A stretch of 49,411 nucleotides of DNA from Rhizobium sp. ASV8 (GTDB lineage Bacteria; Pseudomonadota; Alphaproteobacteria; Rhizobiales; Rhizobiaceae). Both the position numbers and the translations under genes were made by a program. Positions 28,018 through 36,652 of this stretch are shown piece by piece. Numbering within the stretch: position 1 is the first letter of the stretch; each line of letters opens with the position of its first letter. The stretch is from NCBI RefSeq assembly GCF_016429255.1, contig NZ_JAELUG010000040.1:1-49411 (forward strand), in the 5' to 3' direction. The notes below the pieces were generated by a model. The model had not been told where the DNA came from. It ran no database searches and was given only the letters and a program-made list of their open reading frames with translations.

Positions 28018-29330
28018 GCAATGACCTGTTTGCACCGCGGGTGCCGGAGGAGGTTGCCAACAAACGGCCTCTCGCCGATCGTCTGCGGCCGCAAACATTG
28101 GCCGATGTCACCGGCCAGGCACATCTGACGGGTGAGGACGGTGTCCTGCGCCGGATGATCGAGGCGGGCTCGCTGGGGTCAATGATCTTCTGGGGGCCGC
28201 CCGGCACCGGTAAAACGACGGTTGCCCGGCTGCTCTCGGGCGAGGCGGGCCTTGCCTTCGAGCAGATATCGGCGATCTTCTCCGGCGTTGCCGATCTGAA
28301 GAAGGTGTTCGAGACGGCGCGTCTGCGCCGGATGGATGGTCGCCAGACCCTGCTTTTCGTCGACGAGATCCATCGCTTCAACCGGGCGCAGCAGGATAGC
28401 TTCCTGCCGGTCATGGAGGACGGTACCGTCATCCTCGTCGGAGCGACGACGGAGAACCCGTCCTTCGAACTCAACGCCGCTCTTTTGTCTCGCGCCCGCG
28501 TCCTGACGTTCCGCTCGCATGACGAGGAAAGTCTGGAGGAATTGCTGCGTCGCGCAGAGGCGGCAGAAGCCAAGCCGTTGCCGTTGACGGAGGATGCCCG
28601 CGCCAGCTTGATCCGCATGGCCGATGGCGATGGACGATCGGTGCTGACACTTGCCGAAGAAGTCTGGCGTGCCGCTCGCAAGGATGAGCTTTTCGATCCC
28701 GATATGCTGGTCAAGATCGTGCAACGCCGCGCCCCGGTCTACGACAAGGCGCAGGATGGGCACTACAATCTGATATCGGCGCTGCATAAATCCGTGCGCG
28801 GGTCAGACCCCGACGCCGCCCTCTACTATCTTGCCCGCATGTTCGATGCCGGGGAGGATCCGCTCTATCTCGGACGCCGGCTGGTGCGCATGGCGGTCGA
28901 GGATATCGGGCTTGCCGATCCGCAGGCTCTGGTGATCTGCAATGCCGCCAAGGACGCTTATGACTATCTTGGCTCGCCCGAGGGGGAACTGGCGCTGGCG
29001 CAGGCCTGCGTCTATCTTGCCACCGCCCCGAAATCCAATGCGGTCTATACCGCGTTCAAGGCGGCGACGCAGGCTGCCAAGCAGAACGGCTCGCTCCTGC
29101 CGCCCAAGCACATCCTCAACGCGCCGACAAAGCTGATGCGCACGGAGGGGTATGGTGACGGCTATCGCTACGATCACGACGAGCCGGATGCTTTTTCAGG
29201 CCAGAACTATTTTCCGGAAAAGATGGGCCGGCAGACTTTCTACGACCCGCCGGAGCGCGGCTTCGAGCGGGATATCCGCAAGCGGCTGGACTGGTGGGCC
29301 AAGCTGCGCAAGGAGCGCGGGGAGCGCTGA
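28014..29330 (+). CDS. rarA: Replication-associated recombination protein A (MgsA/RarA AAA+ ATPase)
   Basis: 438-residue AAA+ clamp-loader-like ATPase acting at stalled replication forks. Walker A GPPGTGKTT at 61-69, Walker B LLFVDEIHRFN at 113-123, sensor 1 VGATTENPSF. ADRLRPQTLADVTGQAHL is the family N terminus, and the C-terminal MgsA domain includes DPDAALYYLARM and ILNAPTKLMRTEGYG. It is translationally coupled to the HtrA-type gene, the pairing usual in alphaproteobacteria. Confidence 0.97.
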   Translation: MSNDLFAPRVPEEVANKRPLADRLRPQTLADVTGQAHLTGEDGVLRRMIEAGSLGSMIFWGPPGTGKTTVARLLSGEAGLAFEQISAIFSGVADLKKVFETARLRRMDGRQTLLFVDEIHRFNRAQQDSFLPVMEDGTVILVGATTENPSFELNAALLSRARVLTFRSHDEESLEELLRRAEAAEAKPLPLTEDARASLIRMADGDGRSVLTLAEEVWRAARKDELFDPDMLVKIVQRRAPVYDKAQDGHYNLISALHKSVRGSDPDAALYYLARMFDAGEDPLYLGRRLVRMAVEDIGLADPQALVICNAAKDAYDYLGSPEGELALAQACVYLATAPKSNAVYTAFKAATQAAKQNGSLLPPKHILNAPTKLMRTEGYGDGYRYDHDEPDAFSGQNYFPEKMGRQTFYDPPERGFERDIRKRLDWWAKLRKERGER

Positions 29331-29337
29331 TCTCATA

Positions 29338-29667
29338 TCAGCCTTGGGCGCCGTCCTGTGGTGCTTTCTGCATACGCGGCGCAATGGCTGTGTCGACCAT
29401 CTTCACGCTCGATTCCGCCAGGCTCTTATGTCCCTCCATGTCGACAATCAGATGCCAATGGCCCGATTCCGGAATGGACAACCGGATCGGCGATTTCTTG
29501 GCAACGCCGCCGAGGAATTGATGCTTGAGGGTCTCGGTGAAACGCTCGAAATTCGAGCCGTTCATCAGCCTGACATTGGCGATTGCCGAGAGCGTGATTT
29601 CGATCACCGTTCCGGCGCGCTGTTCCTTAAGATCGTAGTGGCTATAGCGAAAAGCAGGCTTCGACAT
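29338..29667 (-). CDS. DUF1883 domain protein
   Basis: 109-residue protein with the DUF1883 pattern: FRYSHYDLKEQRAGTVIEITL, ANVRLMNGSNFERF, KKSPIRLSIPESGHWHLIVDMEG. Function of the family is unknown; in some bacteria the domain is joined to or near TIR domains, which are not seen here. The stop lies 7 bases from the convergent rarA stop. The ribosome site in front of the ATG (29665-29667) is weak. Confidence 0.75.
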   Translation of the reverse strand: MSKPAFRYSHYDLKEQRAGTVIEITLSAIANVRLMNGSNFERFTETLKHQFLGGVAKKSPIRLSIPESGHWHLIVDMEGHKSLAESSVKMVDTAIAPRMQKAPQDGAQG

Positions 29668-29770
29668 CGTGTTTCTATTTTCCGGGACACCCTGGCCGGA
29701 AACCTACCCGAATGCGGGTTAAGGAAGCGTTCGGCCGGATGCGGCTGTCGAAGCCTGCAGCCGGTGCGGT

Positions 29771-30040
29771 TTAATGCAGATTGGATGAGGTGGATGCAAA
29801 CCCATCCAGGTCGAGGATCGCGCCCTCGGGCGCATGACATATGTCGGCCGGGTTGTGGTTGCATTCCTCGGCAGCGAAGTGCAGGGCGGCGGCTTCGTTG
29901 CGGAACAGGCCGCCAACCAGTCCCTCCCGATCCTGGACGATCCAGTTGCCGCGGCGGTCGCGGCCGATGATGAAGCGAGCCGGAAGCCGAGCAAGGCGAT
30001 TGTGGGTCGCGCGGCGCTGAATATTCAATGCATTTACCAT
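29771..30040 (-). CDS. Small hypothetical protein
   Basis: 89 residues with no domain I can name. The stretch ARFIIGRDRRGNWIVQDREGL and GLFRNEAAALHFAAEECNH looks like a compact fold common in rhizobial hypothetical proteins (from memory). A good ribosome site (gaggaataacagg) precedes the ATG at 30038-30040, which supports translation. No membrane segment or signal peptide. Confidence 0.6.
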   Translation of the reverse strand: MVNALNIQRRATHNRLARLPARFIIGRDRRGNWIVQDREGLVGGLFRNEAAALHFAAEECNHNPADICHAPEGAILDLDGFASTSSNLH

Positions 30041-30073
30041 CCTGTTATTCCTCTTGGATCTCTTCAGTTGTAC

Positions 30074-30271
30074 TCAGTGGCCGGCCAGATACATCGCCAA
30101 CTGCAATGCGCCAGCGATGAAGAGGACTAGTCCCAATCGGGGCGCAACGGCGCCAAGGCCGTGCAAAAGCGCCTCTGAAGAGAAGTGCCACTCGCTCCTG
30201 GCAAGGGCGACGGCACGAGGACGTTGGAGGGGATCGGCGGCTAGGCCGGCATGCGTATAACGTGACATCAT
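30074..30271 (-). CDS. Small single-TM membrane protein, unknown
   Basis: 65 residues (or 64 from the second ATG) with a basic/soluble N terminus and one C-terminal hydrophobic helix (LGLVLFIAGALQLAMYLAGH). A clear ribosome site ggaaaggaact precedes the double ATG, the main reason to believe it. It lies 33 bases upstream of the 89-residue gene on the same strand, so the two may be co-transcribed. No family recognised. Confidence 0.5.
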   Translation of the reverse strand: MMSRYTHAGLAADPLQRPRAVALARSEWHFSSEALLHGLGAVAPRLGLVLFIAGALQLAMYLAGH

Positions 30272-30414
30272 AGTTCCTTTCCAGTGTCATCAGCACCGTG
30301 GGTCGAAGCAGACCGCTTCCAGTGCCATGCCGTTGAATCTATGGGTGATTTGCTAGGATTTCCATTTGGTCGAAATGAGAAAAATATAAAAATCTCATAG
30401 GGATAGCTGAGCAT

Positions 30415-31356
30415 TCACAGGCCAAGTCGAAAAGCCTGACGAGAAGCGAGCCGACCGCCGCCATCGATCTGAAGGGGAGTAACGGCGGTCTGGATCTCCG
30501 CCGCGGTTTCGGGCGAAACGCGAACCAGAGGCAAGCGTACCTCCGCTTCCATGTCTCGCAAGGCGGCGAGGGCATGTTTCACAGCGGCGGGCTCGCTCTC
30601 GCGGGTGAGCGCCTTGAACAGCGGTCGCAAGCGCCCATCGATCGAGTGGGCCGCGGATAAGTGGCCGCAGGCGGCAGAGTATTGCATCGAATGGAAGAGT
30701 CGCGGAGCGACATTGGCGGCGGCGGAAAAGCAGCCTTGCCCGCCAGCCGCTGTGAAAGCGAGTGCGCTTGCGTCGCTTGAGGTGTAGAGACCGAACCATT
30801 GCGGCAGCGAGGGGCGCCAGAGATCGATCCGGGAGAGATCGCCGCTTGCGTCCGCGATGCCGATAATACCGGGAATTTCGGCTAGCCGTGCGATCGTCTC
30901 CGGAGCGAGGTCGATTGCCGTGTGCGATGGCTGGTTGTGGATGACGATGGCCATGCCGCTCTGCGCCGCGACCTGCTCGAAGTGGTGGAGAACACCCTTC
31001 TGCGTCGGCTTGGAATAATAGGGCACGGTCACGAAAGCCACGTCGGCACCGAGACGCTGTGCCTGCAGCGTCTCTTCGATCGTTGTCGCCGTGTCGTTCG
31101 TACCCGTCGCAACGACGACCGGTGTCTTGCCTTCAGAAAGCTCGACGCAGATCTCGATGATCCGCATTCGCTCGGCACAGGTCAGCGTCGGTCCTTCGCC
31201 GGTCAGCGAGCAGGCGAGCAATCCGTCGACGCCGCTCAGCAACTGCCATTCCACATGTGCCATCATATCGACGGTGTCGAGTGCACCGTCTCGAAACGGC
31301 GTAACGAGAGCGGTAATCGTGCCGCCGATACGCTTCTGCAAGCCTTGCCTGCCCAT
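30415..31356 (-). CDS. DHDPS/NAL-family protein lacking catalytic residues
   Basis: 313-residue TIM-barrel protein of the dihydrodipicolinate synthase / N-acetylneuraminate lyase family. Start ATG at 31354-31356 (MGRQGLQKRIGGTITALVTPF) matches the family N terminus. By alignment with E. coli DapA, Tyr107 is kept (VPYYSKPTQKG) but Tyr133 is His140 (VIHNQPS), Arg138 is His145 (PSHTAIDL), Thr44 is Leu51 (SLTGEG) and the Schiff-base Lys161 is Ala168 (GIADASGD). It therefore cannot work as a classical lysine-dependent lyase; it may be a pseudoenzyme or have a different reaction. A small TM protein gene ends 11 bases upstream. Confidence 0.85.
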   Translation of the reverse strand: MGRQGLQKRIGGTITALVTPFRDGALDTVDMMAHVEWQLLSGVDGLLACSLTGEGPTLTCAERMRIIEICVELSEGKTPVVVATGTNDTATTIEETLQAQRLGADVAFVTVPYYSKPTQKGVLHHFEQVAAQSGMAIVIHNQPSHTAIDLAPETIARLAEIPGIIGIADASGDLSRIDLWRPSLPQWFGLYTSSDASALAFTAAGGQGCFSAAANVAPRLFHSMQYSAACGHLSAAHSIDGRLRPLFKALTRESEPAAVKHALAALRDMEAEVRLPLVRVSPETAAEIQTAVTPLQIDGGGRLASRQAFRLGL

Positions 31357-31367
31357 GTTCTTATCGC

Positions 31368-31610
31368 TCAGAGATAGTGGACGAGGATGAAAAGCTCGAG
31401 ACTGCCGAGCAGCAGCCCGAAGACAAGCATCGCCCAAAACGTGCGCTTTTCGCGGACCTCGCGATCCGGACGCTGGCGCCTTGGCCGGATCCTTGTCGCC
31501 GGCGCCGATGCGGCTCCGCGATGGTGTTTCTCGTCGCTGTTATGAACCAGAATCCGAATGGATTCGGCCAGATTGGGTGCGTGCGTCTCAAGCATGGCAA
31601 TGGTCTCCAT
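31368..31610 (-). CDS. Small membrane protein upstream of the DHDPS-like gene
   Basis: 80 residues from ATG 31608-31610 (METIAMLETHAPNLAESIRIL); a longer form from 31652 is possible. The N-terminal part is helical, the middle is Arg-rich (ATRIRPRRQRPDREVREKR), and the last 20 residues form one TM helix (FWAMLVFGLLLGSLELFIL). It stops 11 bases before the DHDPS-like start on the same strand, suggesting one operon. No family recognised. Confidence 0.55.
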   Translation of the reverse strand: METIAMLETHAPNLAESIRILVHNSDEKHHRGAASAPATRIRPRRQRPDREVREKRTFWAMLVFGLLLGSLELFILVHYL

Positions 31611-31754
31611 ATGTCCACCAAAGCGTAATTCCTGGTGGCATAGGAAATCCATTCCCCGCGGAAGGCGAGAAAGTAAGCGCGATATAAAGAGCGGAACGGC
31701 CGGGAACTGCGTGCGTATCGGCGCTTGCTGTACCGATAAAGATGGGAGGTGGGG

Positions 31755-32768
31755 CTAGCCGACCGCCTGCTGGTTCGTGCGGTCGAGCTGCGTCACCAAG
31801 GCGAGTATCGTTGCGGAAACGGGTGTCGCCACGCCTGTCAGCCTGCCAAGCGAGACGACAACGCCGACGAGCGGCGTGATTTCCAGCGCCTTACCGGCCA
31901 GTAGATCCTGCAGCATCGAGGTGCGTACCGGCCCAATCTGCCGCGAGCGGTCCAGACGCTCCTCGACCGACATCGCCACATGCGCCCCTAAAGCTTCAGC
32001 GACCGCCTTAACCTCGCCCATGACTTGGCCGACCATGGATGCAAGTGCCGGATCATTCATGATCTCCGACATCAAGGCTCGTGTCAGTGCGCTGATTGGG
32101 TTGAACGATGCGTTGCCCATCAGCTTGCTCCAGATATCGTCGCGAATGGTCGCGGACACCGAGATCTTGACCCCGGCCTTTTGCAGCAGCGCCGCGATGG
32201 CTTCGATATCCGTCGTCGTCTCGCCGGATGGTTCGCCGAGGATAAAATGGCCGTTGTTGGCAAGCTTGACCTCGCCGGGCGCGATGACTTCCGCGCCCTG
32301 ATAGGCGACGCAGCCGATCACCCTTTCGGGACCGACCAGCCGCCAGAGATCACCGTTCGGGTCCAGCTCCTCCATTTGATATTCCGCATGGCCACTCTTC
32401 TGGTCCTTGTGGAAATACCACCATGGCACACCGTTGAGGATCATCACGACGCGAGTCCCGGCATGCAGAAGTTTGGCAATTCCGGGCACGGCTGCCGCCA
32501 GCTGATGTCCCTTGAGCCCGGTAATGATGAGATCCTGTGGCGGCAATTCGACCGCATCGTCCGTAGCCGTCATCCGCGCGACGAGCGGACGTTCCGCTCC
32601 TGGTTCCCAAAGCTGGATGCCGCCGGAGCGAATGGCCGCCAGATGTGCTCCGCGTGCGACGACGGAAATCTGCGCTTGCTCGAGGGAAGCCGCCAATTTT
32701 GCCGCAATCGCGCCACCGAGAGCGCCAGCGCCGTAAATACAGATGTTTTTGAAGGGGAAAGACGTCAT
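31755..32768 (-). CDS. Ketopantoate reductase family (PanE/ApbA-like) oxidoreductase
   Basis: 337-residue NAD(P)-dependent reductase. N-terminal Rossmann motif ICIYGAGALGGAIAAKLA at about residues 8-25; the PanE C-terminal domain contains DDIWSKLMGNASFNPISALT with the catalytic Lys and the following Asn/Ser. GRLTGVATPVSATI is typical. Start ATG 32766-32768 follows cggagcatc. It may make D-pantoate for coenzyme A or reduce a related 2-keto acid; paralogues in rhizobia are common, so panE is not certain. Confidence 0.88.
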   Translation of the reverse strand: MTSFPFKNICIYGAGALGGAIAAKLAASLEQAQISVVARGAHLAAIRSGGIQLWEPGAERPLVARMTATDDAVELPPQDLIITGLKGHQLAAAVPGIAKLLHAGTRVVMILNGVPWWYFHKDQKSGHAEYQMEELDPNGDLWRLVGPERVIGCVAYQGAEVIAPGEVKLANNGHFILGEPSGETTTDIEAIAALLQKAGVKISVSATIRDDIWSKLMGNASFNPISALTRALMSEIMNDPALASMVGQVMGEVKAVAEALGAHVAMSVEERLDRSRQIGPVRTSMLQDLLAGKALEITPLVGVVVSLGRLTGVATPVSATILALVTQLDRTNQQAVG

Positions 32769-33005
32769 GGCGTGATGCTCCGGGTAAGATCGCGTGCGCT
32801 GCAAAATATGTCATGCCGGCGATTTGGCGAGTAGTTTTTCGAGCCGGCCGCAATCGGAATTGAAATCGCCGCGCTTTCCCGCACGTTGCAATCGTATGAA
32901 GATTGAGCCATGTTCGTTCGTACTGGAATGAAATCAATGCGGTAAGCGAAAGTCGGCCTTGGTTTGCCCTGCCGACATCGGTCGATGCGGGTCGCGAACA
33001 AGATC

Positions 33006-34916
33006 ATGTTTTCACTGCATGTATTTGGTGGTTTGAAGCTTCTGGATGGTGACGGGCGAGAGGTTGCCTTTCCTGAGAAGGGACTCCTGATTCTGGTCTA
33101 TCTGATGATGGATCCGAATATGCGCGCGCCGCGCAGCGCGATTGCTCGTTTTTTGTGGGGGCGCGATGACAATGGCAGCGCGCAAGTCAATCTACGCAAA
33201 CTCGTTTCCCGGATAAGGGCGCGCCAGGCCGAACTGGGTAAAGCGTTTCTCCACTTCACTGAAACCGCTGTCGAACTGAAATCGGCACCTTCGCTGGGCG
33301 ACCGCCCGTTCTCCAAGGGTGGCGACCCCGGCTCGGCGGTCGCGACACTGAAGTCTCTGGCCGAGGCGCATGAGACCGAGTTTCTGAAGGGGGTGAGTTG
33401 CCAGAGCGCGATTTTCTTCCAATGGCGGGAAGCCCAGAGGCACCGGCATAGCCTGAGGCTAAAGGAAGTGCTGAAGGTCGCGGCGGAGCAGGCAAGCACC
33501 AGGGACGAGATCGCTCTGGTGAAGGACGTTGCAACCCTGCTTCTCGGTATCGATCCGGACGATCGGGATATGCATCGAATCCTGCTGCGCATCTTCGATG
33601 CGGCAGGTGAGGTCGAGCACTTTCGGCAGGTCTTCGAGCGGCGCAGCGCACTTCTGGCGTCATGGTCGGATCGGCAGGACACAGCGCCGGCCTTGAATGG
33701 GCAGAGCCCCGTCTTGTCGGAGAAGGAGGTCGCGCCCGCGTCCCGGAAACTTAAGATACCGCTTTTGCTCCTGCCTTCCTTCGACGAGCCAGCCGAGGGT
33801 CACGATGTTCCGGCCTTAATTCAGGGCATCACCATCGGCTTGTATGCATTGGAAAGCCTGGACATGGGAGATCGTCGCACCTCCGTTCGGGTCAGCAGGG
33901 GTGGGCAGCATACAGCCGCAACCTTCGATCACGGAGATCGTTCCTACATTCTCGATATGCGCCCGAGCATTGGGGCTGCAGAGCCTCAGCTGTTCTCGCA
34001 ATTGGTCGATGCCGGCACGGATGAAGTGCTTTGGGCCGAGCGCATCGGTCTTGGGCCGTCCTCGTCAAAGCGGGAAGGAGAGACGGTCACGCGCCATATC
34101 GCCCTGTCCGTCGCCGGACAGATCGAACGCCGAGAAATGATGCGATCCTATTTCAACAGAAGCCCGATGGCCTATCAGCGCTATCTTGCCGGCAAGCGCT
34201 ATCTGGAGCGTCTCTCGATCCCGAACCTGCAGAGGGCGCGATCTGAGCTGGTTGCAGCGTTACGGGGAGGTGGCGATTTTGCGCCCGGCTTGAGCTCCAT
34301 CGCTCGAACCTTTTCGAAGGAATGGGTGCTGACATCGGGTGGCGACAAAGCATTGCTGGATGAAGCCGAAAACTACGCCTTGCAGGCAATTGCGGCTCGG
34401 AATGATATCGCCGACGGCTATCGCGAGCTCGGACTGACGAAGAGCTTTCAGCGAGCAAATGACGAAAGCATAGAAGCCCTGAAACTGGCCGAGGCCCTCA
34501 ATCCCGGCCATGCCGGCATCATAGCCGACCACGCCGAGGTGTTGCTTCATTCGTCACGGCCGGAGCTGGCGCTGGAGAAGATCGAGCGCGCCATCGCACT
34601 CAATCCGCTGAGTCCCGATACCTATCTTTGGACCGCCTCCGTGGCGAGCTATACGCTCGGCCGCTTTGAAGCTGCGCTGGACTATATCGGCCGAATGGCC
34701 GACCCTCGTCTGGCGGACCGGGTTTCGGCGGCGAGTTGGGCGATGCTCGGTGAGGAGACCAGAGCGGCTTTCTTCGTTCGGCGCATTCATAAAACCATTC
34801 CCGATTTCGATGTGGATCGCTGGGTCTCCGTCGTACCCTTCAAGGAGCAATGGCAGCGCGATATCTATCTCGAAGGGCTGCACAGGGCAGGTTTCTGGAA
34901 AGATAGCACCAACTAG
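33006..34916 (+). CDS. SARP/BTAD-type transcriptional regulator with TPR repeats
   Basis: About 636 residues. The N-terminal about 95 residues form an OmpR-like winged helix: FSLHVFGGLKLLDGDGREV, then PRSAIARFLWG and AQVNLRKLVSRIRARQAELG. A helical BTAD-like segment follows (about 110-230), a low-similarity middle part (about 245-400), and TPR-type helical repeats from about 450 to 600 (ALKLAEALNPGHAGIIADHAE, IERAIALNPLSPDTYLWTA). No strong ribosome site; ATG 33006 is chosen because the conserved domain starts there, ATG 32985 is an alternative. It lies 287 bases before the four-gene motor-like operon, same strand, and could regulate it. Confidence 0.8.
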   Translation: MFSLHVFGGLKLLDGDGREVAFPEKGLLILVYLMMDPNMRAPRSAIARFLWGRDDNGSAQVNLRKLVSRIRARQAELGKAFLHFTETAVELKSAPSLGDRPFSKGGDPGSAVATLKSLAEAHETEFLKGVSCQSAIFFQWREAQRHRHSLRLKEVLKVAAEQASTRDEIALVKDVATLLLGIDPDDRDMHRILLRIFDAAGEVEHFRQVFERRSALLASWSDRQDTAPALNGQSPVLSEKEVAPASRKLKIPLLLLPSFDEPAEGHDVPALIQGITIGLYALESLDMGDRRTSVRVSRGGQHTAATFDHGDRSYILDMRPSIGAAEPQLFSQLVDAGTDEVLWAERIGLGPSSSKREGETVTRHIALSVAGQIERREMMRSYFNRSPMAYQRYLAGKRYLERLSIPNLQRARSELVAALRGGGDFAPGLSSIARTFSKEWVLTSGGDKALLDEAENYALQAIAARNDIADGYRELGLTKSFQRANDESIEALKLAEALNPGHAGIIADHAEVLLHSSRPELALEKIERAIALNPLSPDTYLWTASVASYTLGRFEAALDYIGRMADPRLADRVSAASWAMLGEETRAAFFVRRIHKTIPDFDVDRWVSVVPFKEQWQRDIYLEGLHRAGFWKDSTN

Positions 34917-35203
34917 CGCATGTCCTGCAAGGTGCAGAGCAATCTTGCAGGATATCGAAGACTGAAGCGCAGGGGAGCGGATCTTGAAGATCGCAACACA
35001 CTTTGGAGCGGCGCCTTGCAGCGAGGCGCATCAAGACTGTATTTCATTCAGGCAGATGTTTTCCAATCGCAATGCGCTCGGGCTATTCTTTACCACAATC
35101 ACATCCTAACCTCGATCATATCGCGCTGGACCGGGGACAACCGGTACGGTATCGGTTTGTCGTCTTGTCCTTTCTAAGTTGATGAATTCGCCGGGGAAGA
35201 TCA

Positions 35204-36652
35204 TTGCGTTTCGAAGCCCTCAATCGTCTCTGGGACAATGTTCGGGAGACAAGCCATGATTTCCGCGCCTCGACGGACGTCTTTCCCGTCGTCGATATCG
35301 AGAAGCTTGGCTCCACACTCGATCTGAAGGAGAAGGGGGCTGCAGCCGGGCGGCAGAACCGACCGGCGCCGGACGCCCAATCCTTCGACGAAACGGAACA
35401 GCGCCTCGTTGCCTGGGTTGAGGCGGAAAAGAAGAGTTCCTACCAGATCCTCGAAGACCAGTTTCAGACCTTCGATAGCCGGTTGCGCAACCTCGATTTT
35501 GAAGGGCAATTCGGTCTCATCCGCCAGGCGAATGCCTCCAGCGTCTCGGATTTCAAGGCGGAAGTGGCAAGCGGCGTGGATGAACTTCACGGCCTGCGTC
35601 GCAAACTGAAAACCGCCGAGGACGAGATGGTCGGCTTCAAGGCCACCCACAAGCTGCAGCGCGCCGCGAAGGTCTCGAGCAAGGCGGCATGGGGCTTCAA
35701 GGTCTCGCTCATCGTCTTCCTCGTCCTTATCGAAATGGTGATGAACGGCAGCTTCCTTGCCAAGGGCAGCGAGCAGGGCCTTGTCGGCGGCGTGACGGAA
35801 GCCGCGGCCTTCGCTTTCCTGAATATCGGCGCGGCGCTGATGTTTTCCTTCTTTTGTGTGCGTTTTCTCGTGCATCGATCCTATGCGCTGAAGCTGCTCG
35901 GTCTCCTTGGCTTGGTTGCCTATGTCGCCGTCGCGCTGGGCATCAACATAGCGCTCGCGCATTACCGCGAGGTCTCGGCAACGATCCTGAGCGGTGCCGG
36001 TGCCGAGGTCATCCAGCGCCTGAAGGCGGCACCGCTCGGGTTGACGGAGCTGAACTCGTGGATGCTCTTTGCCATCGGCCTGATGTTCTCGCTCGTTGCC
36101 TTCATCGACGGCTGCTATCTCACAGACCCCTATCCAGGGTTTGCAGGCGTCCAGAAGCGCCTTGATGCGGCGAGAGACAACTACATCGACCGCAAGCTGG
36201 ATCTGATCGAAGATCTTCGCGAGATCCGTGATGACCACAACAGCAAGATCGAGGAAATCATTCGCGATCTCTCGCTCCGCCGGCAGGAGACGGCTGCCAT
36301 CATCGCCCATCGTGCGAGGACGGCGGGGCTTTTTGCCGAACACCAGAACCATCTGGAGCGCGCCGCCAATGTGCTACTGACCTCATACCGCGACGCCAAC
36401 AGGACGGCACGCACCGAGCAGGAACCGTCATACTTCAAGGCAGCCTATAGGATGGAGCGTCTGACACCTGTCATCCGCACAGAAGAGGAATGGGACGACA
36501 AGGTCCTCGGCTCGCGCATCCAGAGCGCCCAGACGGAATTGTCGGAGCAAATCAAGCGGATCGGCGACGAATTCGAGCGCGCCATCGAGAAATACCATCA
36601 GCTCGACAATCTTTTCCCGGAGAGCATCCTTGGCTCGACGCAAGCGGCGTAG
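35204..36652 (+). CDS. Four-TM coiled-coil membrane protein, first gene of motor-like operon
   Basis: 482 residues from a TTG start at 35204 preceded by the strong ribosome site ggggaag; no in-frame ATG fits. Predicted layout: cytoplasmic helical N terminus with coiled-coil potential (60-150), TM helices near 166-186, 200-224, 228-252 and 285-305, then a long coiled-coil C terminus (about 315-475, SKIEEIIRDLSLRRQETAAI and QTELSEQIKRIGDEFERAIE). No family recognised with certainty. It overlaps the next gene by 23 bases. Role unknown; the operon context suggests a part of a stator-like membrane complex. Confidence 0.75.
   Translation: MRFEALNRLWDNVRETSHDFRASTDVFPVVDIEKLGSTLDLKEKGAAAGRQNRPAPDAQSFDETEQRLVAWVEAEKKSSYQILEDQFQTFDSRLRNLDFEGQFGLIRQANASSVSDFKAEVASGVDELHGLRRKLKTAEDEMVGFKATHKLQRAAKVSSKAAWGFKVSLIVFLVLIEMVMNGSFLAKGSEQGLVGGVTEAAAFAFLNIGAALMFSFFCVRFLVHRSYALKLLGLLGLVAYVAVALGINIALAHYREVSATILSGAGAEVIQRLKAAPLGLTELNSWMLFAIGLMFSLVAFIDGCYLTDPYPGFAGVQKRLDAARDNYIDRKLDLIEDLREIRDDHNSKIEEIIRDLSLRRQETAAIIAHRARTAGLFAEHQNHLERAANVLLTSYRDANRTARTEQEPSYFKAAYRMERLTPVIRTEEEWDDKVLGSRIQSAQTELSEQIKRIGDEFERAIEKYHQLDNLFPESILGSTQAA

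Noticed and set aside
35201..36352. A 383-codon minus-strand frame opposite the first motor-like gene
   Set aside because: No ribosome site and no TM or fold; the plus-strand frame has a strong ribosome site and four TM helices.
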